The notes beneath the pieces were generated by a model that worked only from the letters and a program-made list of their open reading frames with translations, did not search any database and was not told where the DNA came from. The position numbers and the translations under genes are program-made. Shown here piece by piece: positions 1 through 8,357 of a DNA stretch of 64,000 nucleotides. The stretch comes from Clostridiaceae bacterium AM27-36LB (lineage in GTDB: Bacteria > Bacillota > Clostridia > Lachnospirales > Lachnospiraceae): the NCBI GenBank assembly GCA_003480725.1, contig QUJQ01000001.1, positions 186,001-250,000 of the forward strand. The letters run 5' to 3'. The number at the start of each line of letters is the position of its first letter. Position 1 is the stretch's first letter.

Positions 1-1637
1 AAGTGAAGCGGGTAACAGAGCTAGGCGAGGCGGAAAGCATTTTTGCAAAGGCAGCAGACCAGGATCGCCTGGCGTTTGAAATCTGTCAGTCCAAGGATGA
101 ATTTGGCATCTCTCTGGCACTGTCCGAACAGGAAGTTTATTATTTGGCAGCAGAAGGATTTCTGACCGAGGAATACCTGACAGATCATATGACACAAGTG
201 GTGGAACAGGTGCCTTTGTGTGCGGCTTCGGACGTGAAAAAACTGTTGAAAATGGTTCATCCGGTACACAGAGAGCATTTCTTCGATATTGAAATTGCAG
301 CATATCTGATCAATCCGCTGATCAGCAGCTACGCACATGAGGATCTGGGAACACCTCATGCGGCATTGACCACGTTGAAAAAACTGCCGGAATTATTGAA
401 TAAGCTTGATGAAATGGAAATGCGCTCTTTGTTTGATGAGGTTGAGATGCCATTGGTATTTACCTTGTTTGATATGGAGCAGGAAGGGATGCGAGTCAAT
501 GCAGAAGAACTGAAAGCATATGGCGAAGCACTGGTGGACAAGATCAGTGCATTGGAAAAGAGCATTCATGAGGCAGCGGGAGAAGAATTCAATATCAATT
601 CCCCAAAGCAGCTTGGTGTGATCCTGTTTGAAAAGCTGGGCATGAAGGGTGGTAAGAAGACCAAGACCGGTTATTCTACTTCTGCGGAAGTGCTTGATAA
701 ACTGGCACCGGAACATCCGATAGTTCGGGATATTCTGGAATACCGACAGCTTACCAAATTAAAATCCACCTATGCAGATGGCCTGGCAGGATGCATTGCA
801 GCAGATGGTCGGATTCATAGTAGTTTCAATCAGACGATTACGGCAACCGGTCGGATCAGCAGTACAGAGCCGAATCTTCAGAATATTCCGGTTCGTATGG
901 AACTGGGACGTCTGATCCGAAAGGTATTTATTCCATCGGATGGTTATGTATTTGTGGATGCAGATTACTCTCAGATCGAACTGCGTGTGCTGGCACATAT
1001 GTCAGGTGATGAGAAGCTGATCGAAGCTTATAGACAGGCAGAGGATATTCACCGGATTACAGCTTCTCAGGTATTTCATGTGCCGTTTGATGAAGTAACA
1101 CCACTTCAGAGAAGAAATGCAAAAGCAGTAAATTTTGGAATTGTTTATGGCATCAGTTCCTTTGGCCTGTCGCAGGATCTGAGCATTTCTACGAAGGAAG
1201 CAAAGGAATATATTGACCGGTATTTTGAAACTTATCCTGGAATCAAGGTATTTCTTGATAAGCTGGTACAGGATGCAAAAGAGCAGGGATATGTGACTAC
1301 CATGTTTGGAAGACGCAGACCGGTGCCGGAACTGAAATCTTCTAATTTTATGCAGCGTTCCTTTGGTGAACGTGTAGCTATGAACTCTCCGATCCAGGGT
1401 ACGGCTGCAGATATTATCAAGATTGCCATGAACCGGGTTCATGACCGTCTGCTAAGAGAAGGGCTGGAGTCCCGCCTGATCCTTCAGGTGCACGATGAAC
1501 TTTTGATAGAAGCAAAATTGTCGGAAGCAGATCAGGTGGAGCAGATCTTACGGGAAGAGATGCAGCAGGCGGCAGATCTTCAGGTTCCGTTGGAAATTGA
1601 TCTGCATAGAGGAAATAACTGGTATGAGGCGAAATAA
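1..1637 (+). CDS. polA: DNA polymerase I, C-terminal part (5' end outside window)
   Basis: Replicative repair and Okazaki-fragment polymerase, cut by the left edge: about 544 residues of a family usually near 880. Polymerase motifs are intact: motif A DYSQIELRVLAH about 320 visible residues in, the O-helix RRNAKAVNFGIVYG about 370, and motif C QVHDELLIE about 495. The stretch before the polymerase domain corresponds to the 3'-5' exonuclease fold but looks degenerate: where active enzymes have a D-x-E start (FDTET) I read AFEICQ, so proofreading is probably lost, as in Bacillus-type Pol I. The 5' nuclease domain would lie upstream. The frame is open to base 1, so the GTG at base 3 is an internal codon. 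coaE starts at the next base after the stop. Confidence 0.96.
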   Translation, partial: VKRVTELGEAESIFAKAADQDRLAFEICQSKDEFGISLALSEQEVYYLAAEGFLTEEYLTDHMTQVVEQVPLCAASDVKKLLKMVHPVHREHFFDIEIAAYLINPLISSYAHEDLGTPHAALTTLKKLPELLNKLDEMEMRSLFDEVEMPLVFTLFDMEQEGMRVNAEELKAYGEALVDKISALEKSIHEAAGEEFNINSPKQLGVILFEKLGMKGGKKTKTGYSTSAEVLDKLAPEHPIVRDILEYRQLTKLKSTYADGLAGCIAADGRIHSSFNQTITATGRISSTEPNLQNIPVRMELGRLIRKVFIPSDGYVFVDADYSQIELRVLAHMSGDEKLIEAYRQAEDIHRITASQVFHVPFDEVTPLQRRNAKAVNFGIVYGISSFGLSQDLSISTKEAKEYIDRYFETYPGIKVFLDKLVQDAKEQGYVTTMFGRRRPVPELKSSNFMQRSFGERVAMNSPIQGTAADIIKIAMNRVHDRLLREGLESRLILQVHDELLIEAKLSEADQVEQILREEMQQAADLQVPLEIDLHRGNNWYEAK

Positions 1638-2228
1638 ATGAAGATCATTGGAGTGACCGGAGGCGTAGGAGCAGGGAAAAGCACGGTGCTTGATTATTTG
1701 AAGGAAACCTATCATGCCCACCTGATCCTGGCTGATCTGGTGGGACATGAAGTCATGGAGCCGGGGCTTTCGGCTTATGATGCGATTATAGAAACCTTTG
1801 GCAGAGAGATTCTGAGTGAGGATCAGACCATTGACCGAAAGAAGCTTGGAGATATTGTATTTCATAAGGAAGAGATGCGCCAGAAGCTTAACGCCATCGT
1901 TCATCCGGCTGTAAAACAGGAGATTCTCAGGAGGATTGAACAGGCAAAGTTGGAGAATGTGTCATATACAGTGGTAGAAGCCGCATTATTTCTGGAAGAA
2001 AATTATGATGCATTTTGTAATGAAACATGGTATATTTATACGAGCGAAGATAACCGGAGGCTTCGATTGAAAGAGAGCCGTGGTTATAGCGATGAGAAGA
2101 TCGACCGGATGTTTGCAGCACAGAAAAGTCATGAAGAATTTCTGGAACGTTGTCAGTTTGTGATTGATAACAATGGCAGTGCCGAGGAGACGCACCGGCA
2201 GATCGACAGAAGGATGAGACATACATGA
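1638..2228 (+). CDS. coaE: Dephospho-CoA kinase
   Basis: Catalyses the last step of coenzyme A synthesis, ATP-dependent phosphorylation of dephospho-CoA at the 3'-hydroxyl. The P-loop GGVGAGKST occupies residues 8-16. The CoaE core follows, with LADLVGHEVMEPG and the HPAVKQEI substrate region about residues 90-100. At 196 residues it has the usual family length. The ATG directly abuts the polA stop, so the two are probably cotranscribed; polA-coaE is a common order in Clostridia. The next gene starts 4 nt inside its 3' end (ATGA overlap), suggesting translational coupling. Confidence 0.95.
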   Translation: MKIIGVTGGVGAGKSTVLDYLKETYHAHLILADLVGHEVMEPGLSAYDAIIETFGREILSEDQTIDRKKLGDIVFHKEEMRQKLNAIVHPAVKQEILRRIEQAKLENVSYTVVEAALFLEENYDAFCNETWYIYTSEDNRRLRLKESRGYSDEKIDRMFAAQKSHEEFLERCQFVIDNNGSAEETHRQIDRRMRHT

Positions 2229-3022
2229 GATTATGCAGTATTGCCAGTGGAAGCAGTGGAAACTGCATCTATACAGGCACCGATGACACCCATTTACTGG
2301 TAGATGCGGGAGTCAGCGCGAAGAAGATAGAGGCAGGACTGAAGGATTTGGAGCTGGAAGGCCATGATATCCAGGGACTTCTGATCACCCATGAGCATTC
2401 AGATCATATCAAAGGTGTGGGAGTGCTTGCCAGAAGATATGGATTTCCCATCTATGCCACACAGGGAACGATTGATCAGATGAAGGGCATGAGCAGCCTG
2501 GGAGCAATTGATGAAGGGCTGTATCATACAATCAGACCGGATGAGACATTTTCCATAGGGGATGTGGAGGTAGAACCCTTCCATATTTCTCATGATGCAG
2601 CGGATCCGGTGGCATACCGGTTTGAGAGCAACGGAAAAAGTGCCGCAGTCGCCACAGACATGGGAATTTATAACGATTACATAGTAGAGCATCTAAAAGG
2701 ACTGGATGTAGTATTGCTGGAGGCAAATCACGATATCCAGATGCTTCAGGTGGGACCGTATCCTTATCCGTTGAAGCAACGGATCCTTGGAGAGCGGGGA
2801 CATCTGTCCAATGAGAGTGCGGGACAGCTTTTATGCAGAATCCTGCACGATAATATGAAAAAGATATACCTTGGCCACCTGAGTAAAGAGAATAATTATG
2901 CACAGCTGGCTTATGAAACGGTGAAGCTGGAGATTCAGCTGGATCCGGTGGAATACATGCCTCAGGATTTTGATATTCAGGTAGCAGAGAGGGATTGTAT
3001 ATCCGGTATATGTAACTTTTAA
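2225..3022 (+). CDS. MBL-fold metallo-hydrolase, WalJ/YycJ-like
   Basis: Metallo-beta-lactamase-fold hydrolase of the WalJ (YycJ) group, 265 residues. The metal-binding signature THEHSDH is near residue 55, with further ligands in HISHDAADP and in LEANHDI. WalJ-like proteins in Bacillus and Streptococcus are implicated in coordinating cell division with replication and mutation avoidance; whether this one is an exonuclease is not shown by sequence. It overlaps coaE by 4 nt and precedes the ACT-domain gene by 16 nt, in one apparent operon. Confidence 0.88.
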   Translation: MRLCSIASGSSGNCIYTGTDDTHLLVDAGVSAKKIEAGLKDLELEGHDIQGLLITHEHSDHIKGVGVLARRYGFPIYATQGTIDQMKGMSSLGAIDEGLYHTIRPDETFSIGDVEVEPFHISHDAADPVAYRFESNGKSAAVATDMGIYNDYIVEHLKGLDVVLLEANHDIQMLQVGPYPYPLKQRILGERGHLSNESAGQLLCRILHDNMKKIYLGHLSKENNYAQLAYETVKLEIQLDPVEYMPQDFDIQVAERDCISGICNF

Positions 3023-3038
3023 GACGGAGGAGAAACCT

Positions 3039-3311
3039 ATGAAAAACAAATTTGTCATTACAGTAGTAGGCCGCGATACAGTAGGTATTATCGCAAAAGT
3101 CTGCACCTATCTGGCTGATCACCAGGTAAATATCCTGGATATTTCCCAGACGATTGTAGATGGGTACTTTAACATGATGATGATCGTCGATGCAGCAAAT
3201 GCAGGTGACGTAACTGAGATGTCCGGAGATCTGGCTGCACTTGGACAGGAGATCGGTGTGGTGATCCGGTGCCAGCATGAAGATATCTTCAATATGATGC
3301 ATAGAATTTAG
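3039..3311 (+). CDS. ACT-domain protein (UPF0237 type)
   Basis: A 90-residue stand-alone ACT domain. It begins with KFVITVVGRDTVGIIAKV, the characteristic first strand and helix, and carries a second strand in NILDISQTIVDGYFNMM. ACT domains bind small ligands, usually amino acids, and regulate enzymes. The start has a clear RBS (GGAGGAG). It is followed 12 nt later by a UPF0210 gene. This ACT-UPF0210 pair is conserved across Firmicutes, so the ACT protein plausibly regulates or partners the larger protein. The ligand is unknown. Confidence 0.9.
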   Translation: MKNKFVITVVGRDTVGIIAKVCTYLADHQVNILDISQTIVDGYFNMMMIVDAANAGDVTEMSGDLAALGQEIGVVIRCQHEDIFNMMHRI

Positions 3312-3323
3312 GAGGCGGAAAGC

Positions 3324-4688
3324 ATGATAAATATTAATGAAGTGCTGGAAACCAATAAGATGATCGAGGAAGAGAATCTGGACGTGAGAACCATCACACT
3401 GGGTATCAGTCTGATGGATTGTATTGATACAGATCTGGAGACTCTGAAGAAAAATATTTATAATAAGATCACAACGGTAGCAAAAGATCTGGTGAAGACC
3501 GGTAAAGAGATCGAGGCACAGTATGGAATTCCCATCGTAAATAAACGAATCTCTGTGACTCCGATCGCATTGATCGGCGGATCTGCCTGCAAGACTCCGG
3601 ATGATTATGTGGAGATTGCAAAGGTATTGGATCAGGCAGCGAAGGAAGTGGGTGTGAACTTCCTTGGAGGATTTTCTGCACTGGTATCAAAAGGAATCAC
3701 GAAGAGTGACGACCTTCTGATGCATGCGATCCCGAAGGCATTGGCAGAGACGGAGAGAGTCTGCAGTTCTATTAATGTGGGTTCCACTAAGACGGGTATC
3801 GACATGGACGCAGTTAAATTGATGGGTGAGATCATTAAAGAGACTGCAGAACTTACGAAAGAAAATGATTCTCTTGGCTGTGCAAAGCTGGTTGTCTTCT
3901 GCAATGCGCCGGATGACAATCCATTTATGGCAGGTGCATTCCACGGAGTTACTGAAGGGGATGCAGTAATAAACGTAGGTGTCAGCGGACCGGGTGTTGT
4001 GAAGACTGCACTGAGCAAAGTCCGTGGGGAGAATTTTGAAGTTCTTTGCGAGACCATCAAGAAGACAGCTTTTAAGATCACCCGTGTAGGTCAGCTGGTT
4101 GCACAGGAAGCATCCAGAAGAATGGGAATTCCATTTGGAATTATTGACCTTTCTCTTGCACCGACTCCGGCTATTGGAGACAGTGTGGCCGAAATCCTGC
4201 AGGAGATTGGACTGGAGCGCGCAGGTGCACCGGGAACTACCGCAGCCCTTGCATTACTCAATGACCAGGTGAAAAAGGGCGGTGTTATGGCATCTTCCTA
4301 TGTAGGTGGTTTGAGTGGCGCATTTATTCCGGTCAGCGAAGATCAGGGTATGATCGACGCAGTTCAGGAGGGTGCATTGACAATTGAAAAACTGGAAGCA
4401 ATGACTTGTGTTTGCTCCGTAGGACTGGATATGATCGCAATTCCGGGAGATACTCCGGCAACCACAATTTCCGGTGTGATCGCGGATGAGATGGCCATCG
4501 GTATGGTGAATCAGAAGACCACAGCTGTTCGTCTGATTCCAGTGATCGGAAAAGGTGTAGGTGAGATGGTAGAGTTTGGTGGACTTCTTGGATATGCACC
4601 GGTTATGCCGGTAAACAAATTTGCATGTGATGCATTTGTAAATCGTGGCGGAAGAATTCCAGCACCGATCCATAGCTTTAAGAATTAA
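3324..4688 (+). CDS. UPF0210 / DUF711 family protein
   Basis: A 454-residue protein of the UPF0210 (DUF711) family, often labelled PFL family protein because of structural relatedness to glycyl-radical enzymes. Glycine-rich stretches [22 protein letters not shown] and [20 protein letters not shown] are the family hallmarks. I see no glycyl-radical RVSGYA-type motif, so it is unlikely to be a radical enzyme itself; the biochemical role is not established. The ATG has an RBS (GGAGGCGG) in the gap after the ACT gene. No terminator is visible directly after the stop; the next element is the promoter of the cobalamin riboswitch RNA. Confidence 0.9.
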   Translation: MININEVLETNKMIEEENLDVRTITLGISLMDCIDTDLETLKKNIYNKITTVAKDLVKTGKEIEAQYGIPIVNKRISVTPIALIGGSACKTPDDYVEIAKVLDQAAKEVGVNFLGGFSALVSKGITKSDDLLMHAIPKALAETERVCSSINVGSTKTGIDMDAVKLMGEIIKETAELTKENDSLGCAKLVVFCNAPDDNPFMAGAFHGVTEGDAVINVGVSGPGVVKTALSKVRGENFEVLCETIKKTAFKITRVGQLVAQEASRRMGIPFGIIDLSLAPTPAIGDSVAEILQEIGLERAGAPGTTAALALLNDQVKKGGVMASSYVGGLSGAFIPVSEDQGMIDAVQEGALTIEKLEAMTCVCSVGLDMIAIPGDTPATTISGVIADEMAIGMVNQKTTAVRLIPVIGKGVGEMVEFGGLLGYAPVMPVNKFACDAFVNRGGRIPAPIHSFKN

Positions 4689-4724
4689 AGTACATAAAAG
4701 TGCACAAAAAATTGAGGCTGATGC

Positions 4725-4753
4725 TTGACAGTATGCACAGAATGATATAAAAT
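4725..4753 (+). promoter_or_regulatory. Sigma-A promoter of the cobalamin riboswitch transcript
   Basis: TTGACA (4725-4730), 17-nt spacer, TAAAAT (4748-4753). It is near-consensus, predicting a start about base 4760, some 16 nt before the first riboswitch helix. It fires away from the UPF0210 gene toward the structured RNA and the 5155-5215 terminator. Confidence 0.8.
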
Positions 4754-4775
4754 AAAAATGTGCAAAGAATGCTGT

Positions 4776-4951
4776 GTCAAGTGCGTATCGACAAGTTTGA
4801 TACGAAAAGGGAATCAGGTGTAAGTCCTGAGCGATCCGGTCACTGTGTTCGGAGAGTCTGTTTTCAATATCCCATTGCATAACCCAATCATGATACATGT
4901 GAGAAGGGGAGGACAGACGTTTGTATCCGTAAGTCAGGAAACCTGCTTGGC
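4776..4951 (+). ncRNA. Cobalamin (B12) riboswitch
   Basis: Hallmarks of the cobalamin riboswitch are visible. The conserved core GGGAATCAGGTG.AAGTCCTGAGCG and CCGGTCACTGTG is at about 4810-4850, a GAGAAGGG peripheral element at about 4901, and the B12 box AAGTCAGGAAACCTGC at 4931-4946. Closing helix P1 pairs GTCAAG (4776-4781) with CTTGGC (4946-4951). A CGTATC/GATACG hairpin sits just inside P1. It would normally control cobalamin synthesis or transport genes, but no protein gene follows on this strand before the terminator at 5155-5215. Confidence 0.9.
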
Positions 4952-4954
4952 ATA

Positions 4955-5110
4955 TGAGATGAGCTTCCGAGCAAAGCTTAACATCCGACAGCCGGGAACG
5001 AATGGCGCGTGCCCGACTTGAAACGTCGACTTGTGGGTTAAGGCGGCATTTTTGATGAGAATCTCTAAGCAGTGATGCACAAACATATATTGTCGGATGA
5101 TCATGCATAG
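4955..5110 (+). ncRNA. Structured RNA tail downstream of the B12 riboswitch
   Basis: Non-coding stretch between the riboswitch and the terminator. A long-range 8-bp helix joins CATCCGAC (4982-4989) to GTCGGATG (5092-5099). Inside or near it are GAGCTT/AAGCTT, CGGG/CCCG, CGAC/GTCG and GCAT/ATGC helices, consistent with a multi-branched RNA. The longest ATG frame is 20 codons (from 4959) with no good RBS. From memory, this sequence resembles a conserved element that gives spurious short ORFs in many clostridial genomes, but I cannot name the family from sequence alone. Confidence 0.6.
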
Positions 5111-5154
5111 CCTCCATAAAACATTTGCATGAGAATGGCGCATCTGACAGCTTC

Positions 5155-5215
5155 ACGTAAAACCCCTCCGGGCGCAGGTTTCCTGAACACCCTGCCTCCC
5201 GGAGGGGTTTTACGT
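5155..5215. terminator. Bidirectional terminator
   Basis: Long perfect inverted repeat: ACGTAAAACCCCTCCGGG (5155-5172) and its complement ending at 5215, with an inner GCAGG/CCTGC hairpin. A TTTT run follows the stem on each strand. It ends the riboswitch RNA on plus and the KdpE-like gene on minus. Confidence 0.9.
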
Positions 5216-5920
5216 TTCATCTTCATCCACCATCCGGTACCCAACTCCGATTTCTGTAAAGATATACATCGGCTCTGAAGGATTAGGCTCCAGCTTTCGT
5301 CGGATATTTGCCATATGTACACGGAGACTGGTGGTATCATTCTCGGAATAGGGTCCCCACACATGGACAATGAGCCGGTCATAAGTGAGCACCTGTCCGC
5401 AGTTTTGAGCTAGTAGAGAGACAATCTTGAACTCATTCTGGGTCAGGTGAATCTCAGCACCGTCCCGGGTGATGAGCCGCTTCTGAAAATCAATGATAAG
5501 TCCATGACTCCGATAAGGATGGTTAGTTTGTCCAGTATCAGTCTTCAGACGGTTTACATGGCGAAGCGCAGTACGGATCCTGGCTAACAGTTCTGAATTG
5601 CCGAAGGGTTTGGTAATATAATCATCGGCACCGGAATCCAGCGCCAGCACTTTATCATCCTCCTGAACCCGGGCAGAGATTACAAGAATCGGTGTATCAG
5701 ACCACTCGCGGATCTTGCGGATAATCTCCATACCATCCATATCAGGGAGGCCGAGATCCAACAGGATCAGATCAGGAGAAGCGGAAGCTGCCTGACTGAG
5801 CCCGTCCCGTCCGGTTAGGGACGAGATGACCTGATAGTGCTGGGAATTCAGCACAGATGTAATAAAGTTCTGAATATTTTTCTCATCTTCGATGACCAGA
5901 ATCCGAATGTTCTGACTCAT
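5210..5920 (-). CDS. KdpE-like response regulator (OmpR family)
   Basis: A 236-residue OmpR-type regulator. The receiver domain starts IRILVIEDEKN, has the phospho-acceptor in LILLDLGLPDMDG (about D53) and the conserved Lys in DDYITKPFG. A winged-helix DNA-binding domain follows (HLTQNEFKIVSLLA, RVHMANIRRKLE, GVGYRMVD). The closest family is KdpE, which controls potassium transport genes. The start is the ATG at 5920 with a strong RBS (AAAGGAGGCG); an upstream in-frame ATG at 5971 lacks one. It overlaps the kinase gene by 38 nt, so the two are coupled. No kdpFABC transporter genes lie in the window. Confidence 0.88.
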   Translation of the reverse strand: MSQNIRILVIEDEKNIQNFITSVLNSQHYQVISSLTGRDGLSQAASASPDLILLDLGLPDMDGMEIIRKIREWSDTPILVISARVQEDDKVLALDSGADDYITKPFGNSELLARIRTALRHVNRLKTDTGQTNHPYRSHGLIIDFQKRLITRDGAEIHLTQNEFKIVSLLAQNCGQVLTYDRLIVHVWGPYSENDTTSLRVHMANIRRKLEPNPSEPMYIFTEIGVGYRMVDEDET

Positions 5921-7046
5921 GTGAAATCGCCTCCTTTGGTAAATTGAAGAAAAATTCTGCACCATCCGCATGATTTATGGCATGGATCTCGCCATTGTGG
6001 GCGGTGATGATCGCTTTACAGATAGACAGTCCGATGCCCATGCCGCGTTTGGTGTCTGCGGCGGAGGATGGAGCAGAAGGTGCAGCATCGAAGATACTTT
6101 TCAGCCGGTCTGGTGCAATTCCATTTCCATGATCCCGAATATGAACCTGGATCTGGGCATCGTCTCCGGTGAGATAACACTGAACAGGCTGTTCACTTCT
6201 GGCATGGAAATAAGCATTTTCCAGAAGATTGATGATGACCTGCTTGATCAGCAGTGGATCCATGGGAACCACATAGAAATCACCGGGTACAGAGACCTGG
6301 ATCTGATAATCCGGATAGCGTTTGCGGATGGTGGAGACTGCATCGAAAAGCACTTCTTCAGCGACTTCCGGCGTCTCTTTTAACGTGTTGGAAATACCAT
6401 CTGTGATCCTTGTAACAGACAAAAGATTTTCAACCATATGAAGCAGCCAGTTGGCATCCTCGTAGATGTGGGAGACCAGATCCCGCTTTTCCGGAGAAGA
6501 GAGGGTGGTTTCATTTTCCAGATAAGAGGAACTGGCTCCGATCATACTGGTCAGTGGTGTGCGTAGATCGTGGGACACAGCCCGCAGCAGATTGGCGCGG
6601 AGCTTTTCCTTTTCTGCTTCTGCCAGCAGCTTTTCTGTCTCATTGATCTTCTGAGCCTGATCCTTCATGCGGAAGACGGTAGCACTGCTTAGGATAGAGA
6701 TAAAATACATAACAGCAAATGTAAATGGATAACCTGCTGTGGAAAAACTGAACTGTCCAAATGGATAGGTAAACATATAGTTAATGAAAAAGACACTGAT
6801 AATTCCGGAGATGATGCCATAGCGGTATTTATCTGTGTGGTAAGAGATCATAATGATGGTCAAAATATAGATCAGCGCGATGTTGGCTGAGCCAGTGGGA
6901 GTGATCTGGTGAAAAAACAGCGACAGTGCCGTGGCGAAGGTCATGGCACCGATGGTAAACAACAGGCTGAAATGGGCATGAAAGGTATGTGCCTGAGAGA
7001 TCGCATCCACAAACCGGGTAAATCGATTCCATATAAAATTTTTCAA
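5883..7046 (-). CDS. KdpD-like sensor histidine kinase lacking the N-terminal Kdp/Usp domains
   Basis: A 387-residue kinase with four membrane helices in the first 130 residues (DUF4118 type), a HisKA helix with phospho-acceptor His in RAVSHDLRTPLTSM (about residue 159), and a HATPase_c domain (NLLENAYFHA, DHGNGIAPD, GMGIGLSICKAI). Full KdpD proteins are about 900 residues with an N-terminal KdpD/Usp sensor; that part is absent. I chose the TTG at 7046 because AGGAGG lies 6 nt upstream. An ATG at 7067 overlaps the tmcAL stop but has no RBS. It partners the KdpE-like regulator; the signal sensed is unknown. Confidence 0.86.
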   Translation of the reverse strand: MKNFIWNRFTRFVDAISQAHTFHAHFSLLFTIGAMTFATALSLFFHQITPTGSANIALIYILTIIMISYHTDKYRYGIISGIISVFFINYMFTYPFGQFSFSTAGYPFTFAVMYFISILSSATVFRMKDQAQKINETEKLLAEAEKEKLRANLLRAVSHDLRTPLTSMIGASSSYLENETTLSSPEKRDLVSHIYEDANWLLHMVENLLSVTRITDGISNTLKETPEVAEEVLFDAVSTIRKRYPDYQIQVSVPGDFYVVPMDPLLIKQVIINLLENAYFHARSEQPVQCYLTGDDAQIQVHIRDHGNGIAPDRLKSIFDAAPSAPSSAADTKRGMGIGLSICKAIITAHNGEIHAINHADGAEFFFNLPKEAISHESEHSDSGHRR

Positions 7047-7063
7047 AGTCGTTCCTCCTGTGG

Positions 7064-8248
7064 TCATACGACCAGCATTTTTCTGCGAAATTCATTCTGG
7101 TAGGGAGTCTGCTGCAAGATAGAGCGGACAGACTCATATAATTGGTCGGGATAGAGGCTGGTTCTATCCAAAGGGCTTCTGGTCAGAGAAGTAACAACAG
7201 GCAGTGTGCCTTGTTCTGACAGGGCTGTCAGTACTGCACGGGAGTCCTTTCGGAATCCAAGAACGCGGAACATGCATGCAGGCTGCGATGCTCTGATATC
7301 CAGTAGAATATGGAGCAGTGCCCGGCTGATGGCAGTTCTGGTCTGATTGCGGGTTTTCATAAGATCCGTAAATGCAGAAAATCCGGTAAACTGATCCAGT
7401 GCGCCAGAGATCCGGTTTGCCAGATCTTCGGAGATCCCTTCGTATTGAGACAGTGGCTCGTCTGTCAGAGAGAGTCTTCGCAGTTTTTCTAATAGAAGAA
7501 GAGAAAGGGCATCTTCTGTCACAGGTGGATGATCTGCGTAAGATATATAGAGTTCCGGGTGAGGAAGCTGTGCCAGCAGTTCTTCTGAAAAATGTCCGCC
7601 GGAACGGATCAGTTCGGCACGAATGGCGCTGGCAGAACTGTACTGTCCGGAAGATACATCCGTATCATGGTATCCGGATCCTTCCCGCTGAATAGTAAAC
7701 GGCCGGATAGAACTTCCATACAGGTGAAGAGCTTTCAGATATTCCAGTCCCAGCAGGTTATTAGGCATTCCCAGAAGTTCTGCAGGGAGAGATGGATCAC
7801 TGAACCTCACCGCCTGTTCTCTGGCGGCTGGAAAAGAAAGTCCCTGCTTTAAGCCATCTTGTAGATGCAGCTTATAGTCTGTTGGTTCCTCAGCGAGAAA
7901 TGCAGCCAGCCGCTCAAGAGAAGACAGATCTCCACACTCGCTTCCAAAGCACAGATCAGTGACAATACCTGTATCATGAAGCAGTTTGACGCCGCCTCTG
8001 GCAAAGGCCTCTGCGCTTCCGGTGGCGATGGAGACAGGAAGCTCCAACACCAGATCAGCGCCTGACAGGAGGGCTGCATGGGCTCTGGTGTATTTATCAA
8101 ACATGGCAGGAGCACCGCGCTGTACAAAATTACCGCTCATGGACACTAGGATGAAGTCTGCCTGAGTCAGTTCCCGGACTTTTTTGATCTGATAGGCATG
8201 TCCCTGATGAAAGGGATTATATTCTGCAATGATACCGACAATGCGCAT
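7064..8248 (-). CDS. tmcAL: tRNA(Met) cytidine acetate ligase TmcAL
   Basis: Nucleotidyltransferase-fold enzyme of the TmcAL (YlbM) family, which uses ATP and acetate to form N4-acetylcytidine at the wobble base of elongator tRNA-Met. The 394-residue product opens with MRIVGIIAEYNPFHQGHAYQ, containing the NPFHxGH nucleotide-binding motif, followed by SGNFVQRGAPA and the LELPVSIATGSAEAFA segment. RBS AAGGAGAA precedes the ATG. It is first in a minus-strand operon with the KdpDE-like genes and is transcribed divergently from topB. Confidence 0.92.
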   Translation of the reverse strand: MRIVGIIAEYNPFHQGHAYQIKKVRELTQADFILVSMSGNFVQRGAPAMFDKYTRAHAALLSGADLVLELPVSIATGSAEAFARGGVKLLHDTGIVTDLCFGSECGDLSSLERLAAFLAEEPTDYKLHLQDGLKQGLSFPAAREQAVRFSDPSLPAELLGMPNNLLGLEYLKALHLYGSSIRPFTIQREGSGYHDTDVSSGQYSSASAIRAELIRSGGHFSEELLAQLPHPELYISYADHPPVTEDALSLLLLEKLRRLSLTDEPLSQYEGISEDLANRISGALDQFTGFSAFTDLMKTRNQTRTAISRALLHILLDIRASQPACMFRVLGFRKDSRAVLTALSEQGTLPVVTSLTRSPLDRTSLYPDQLYESVRSILQQTPYQNEFRRKMLVV

Positions 8249-8279
8249 GAAATTCTCCTTGCTCTAAGATTTACTATCG

Positions 8280-8308
8280 TGGACATTATATCACAAACAT
8301 GCTATAAT
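8280..8308 (+). promoter_or_regulatory. topB promoter
   Basis: TGGACA (8280-8285), 17-nt spacer, TATAAT (8303-8308). It is the only good promoter in the 109-nt gap divergent to tmcAL. Confidence 0.7.
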
Positions 8309-8357
8309 TGTACACGATGTCCTGTGGGGCATATATTGGAAAAGAGAGAAGTTGTGC

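Noticed and set aside
4254..5156. A 300-codon minus-strand frame spanning the UPF0210 gene and riboswitch
   Set aside because: It is antisense to a conserved gene and to the riboswitch, has poor composition and no RBS; an artefact.
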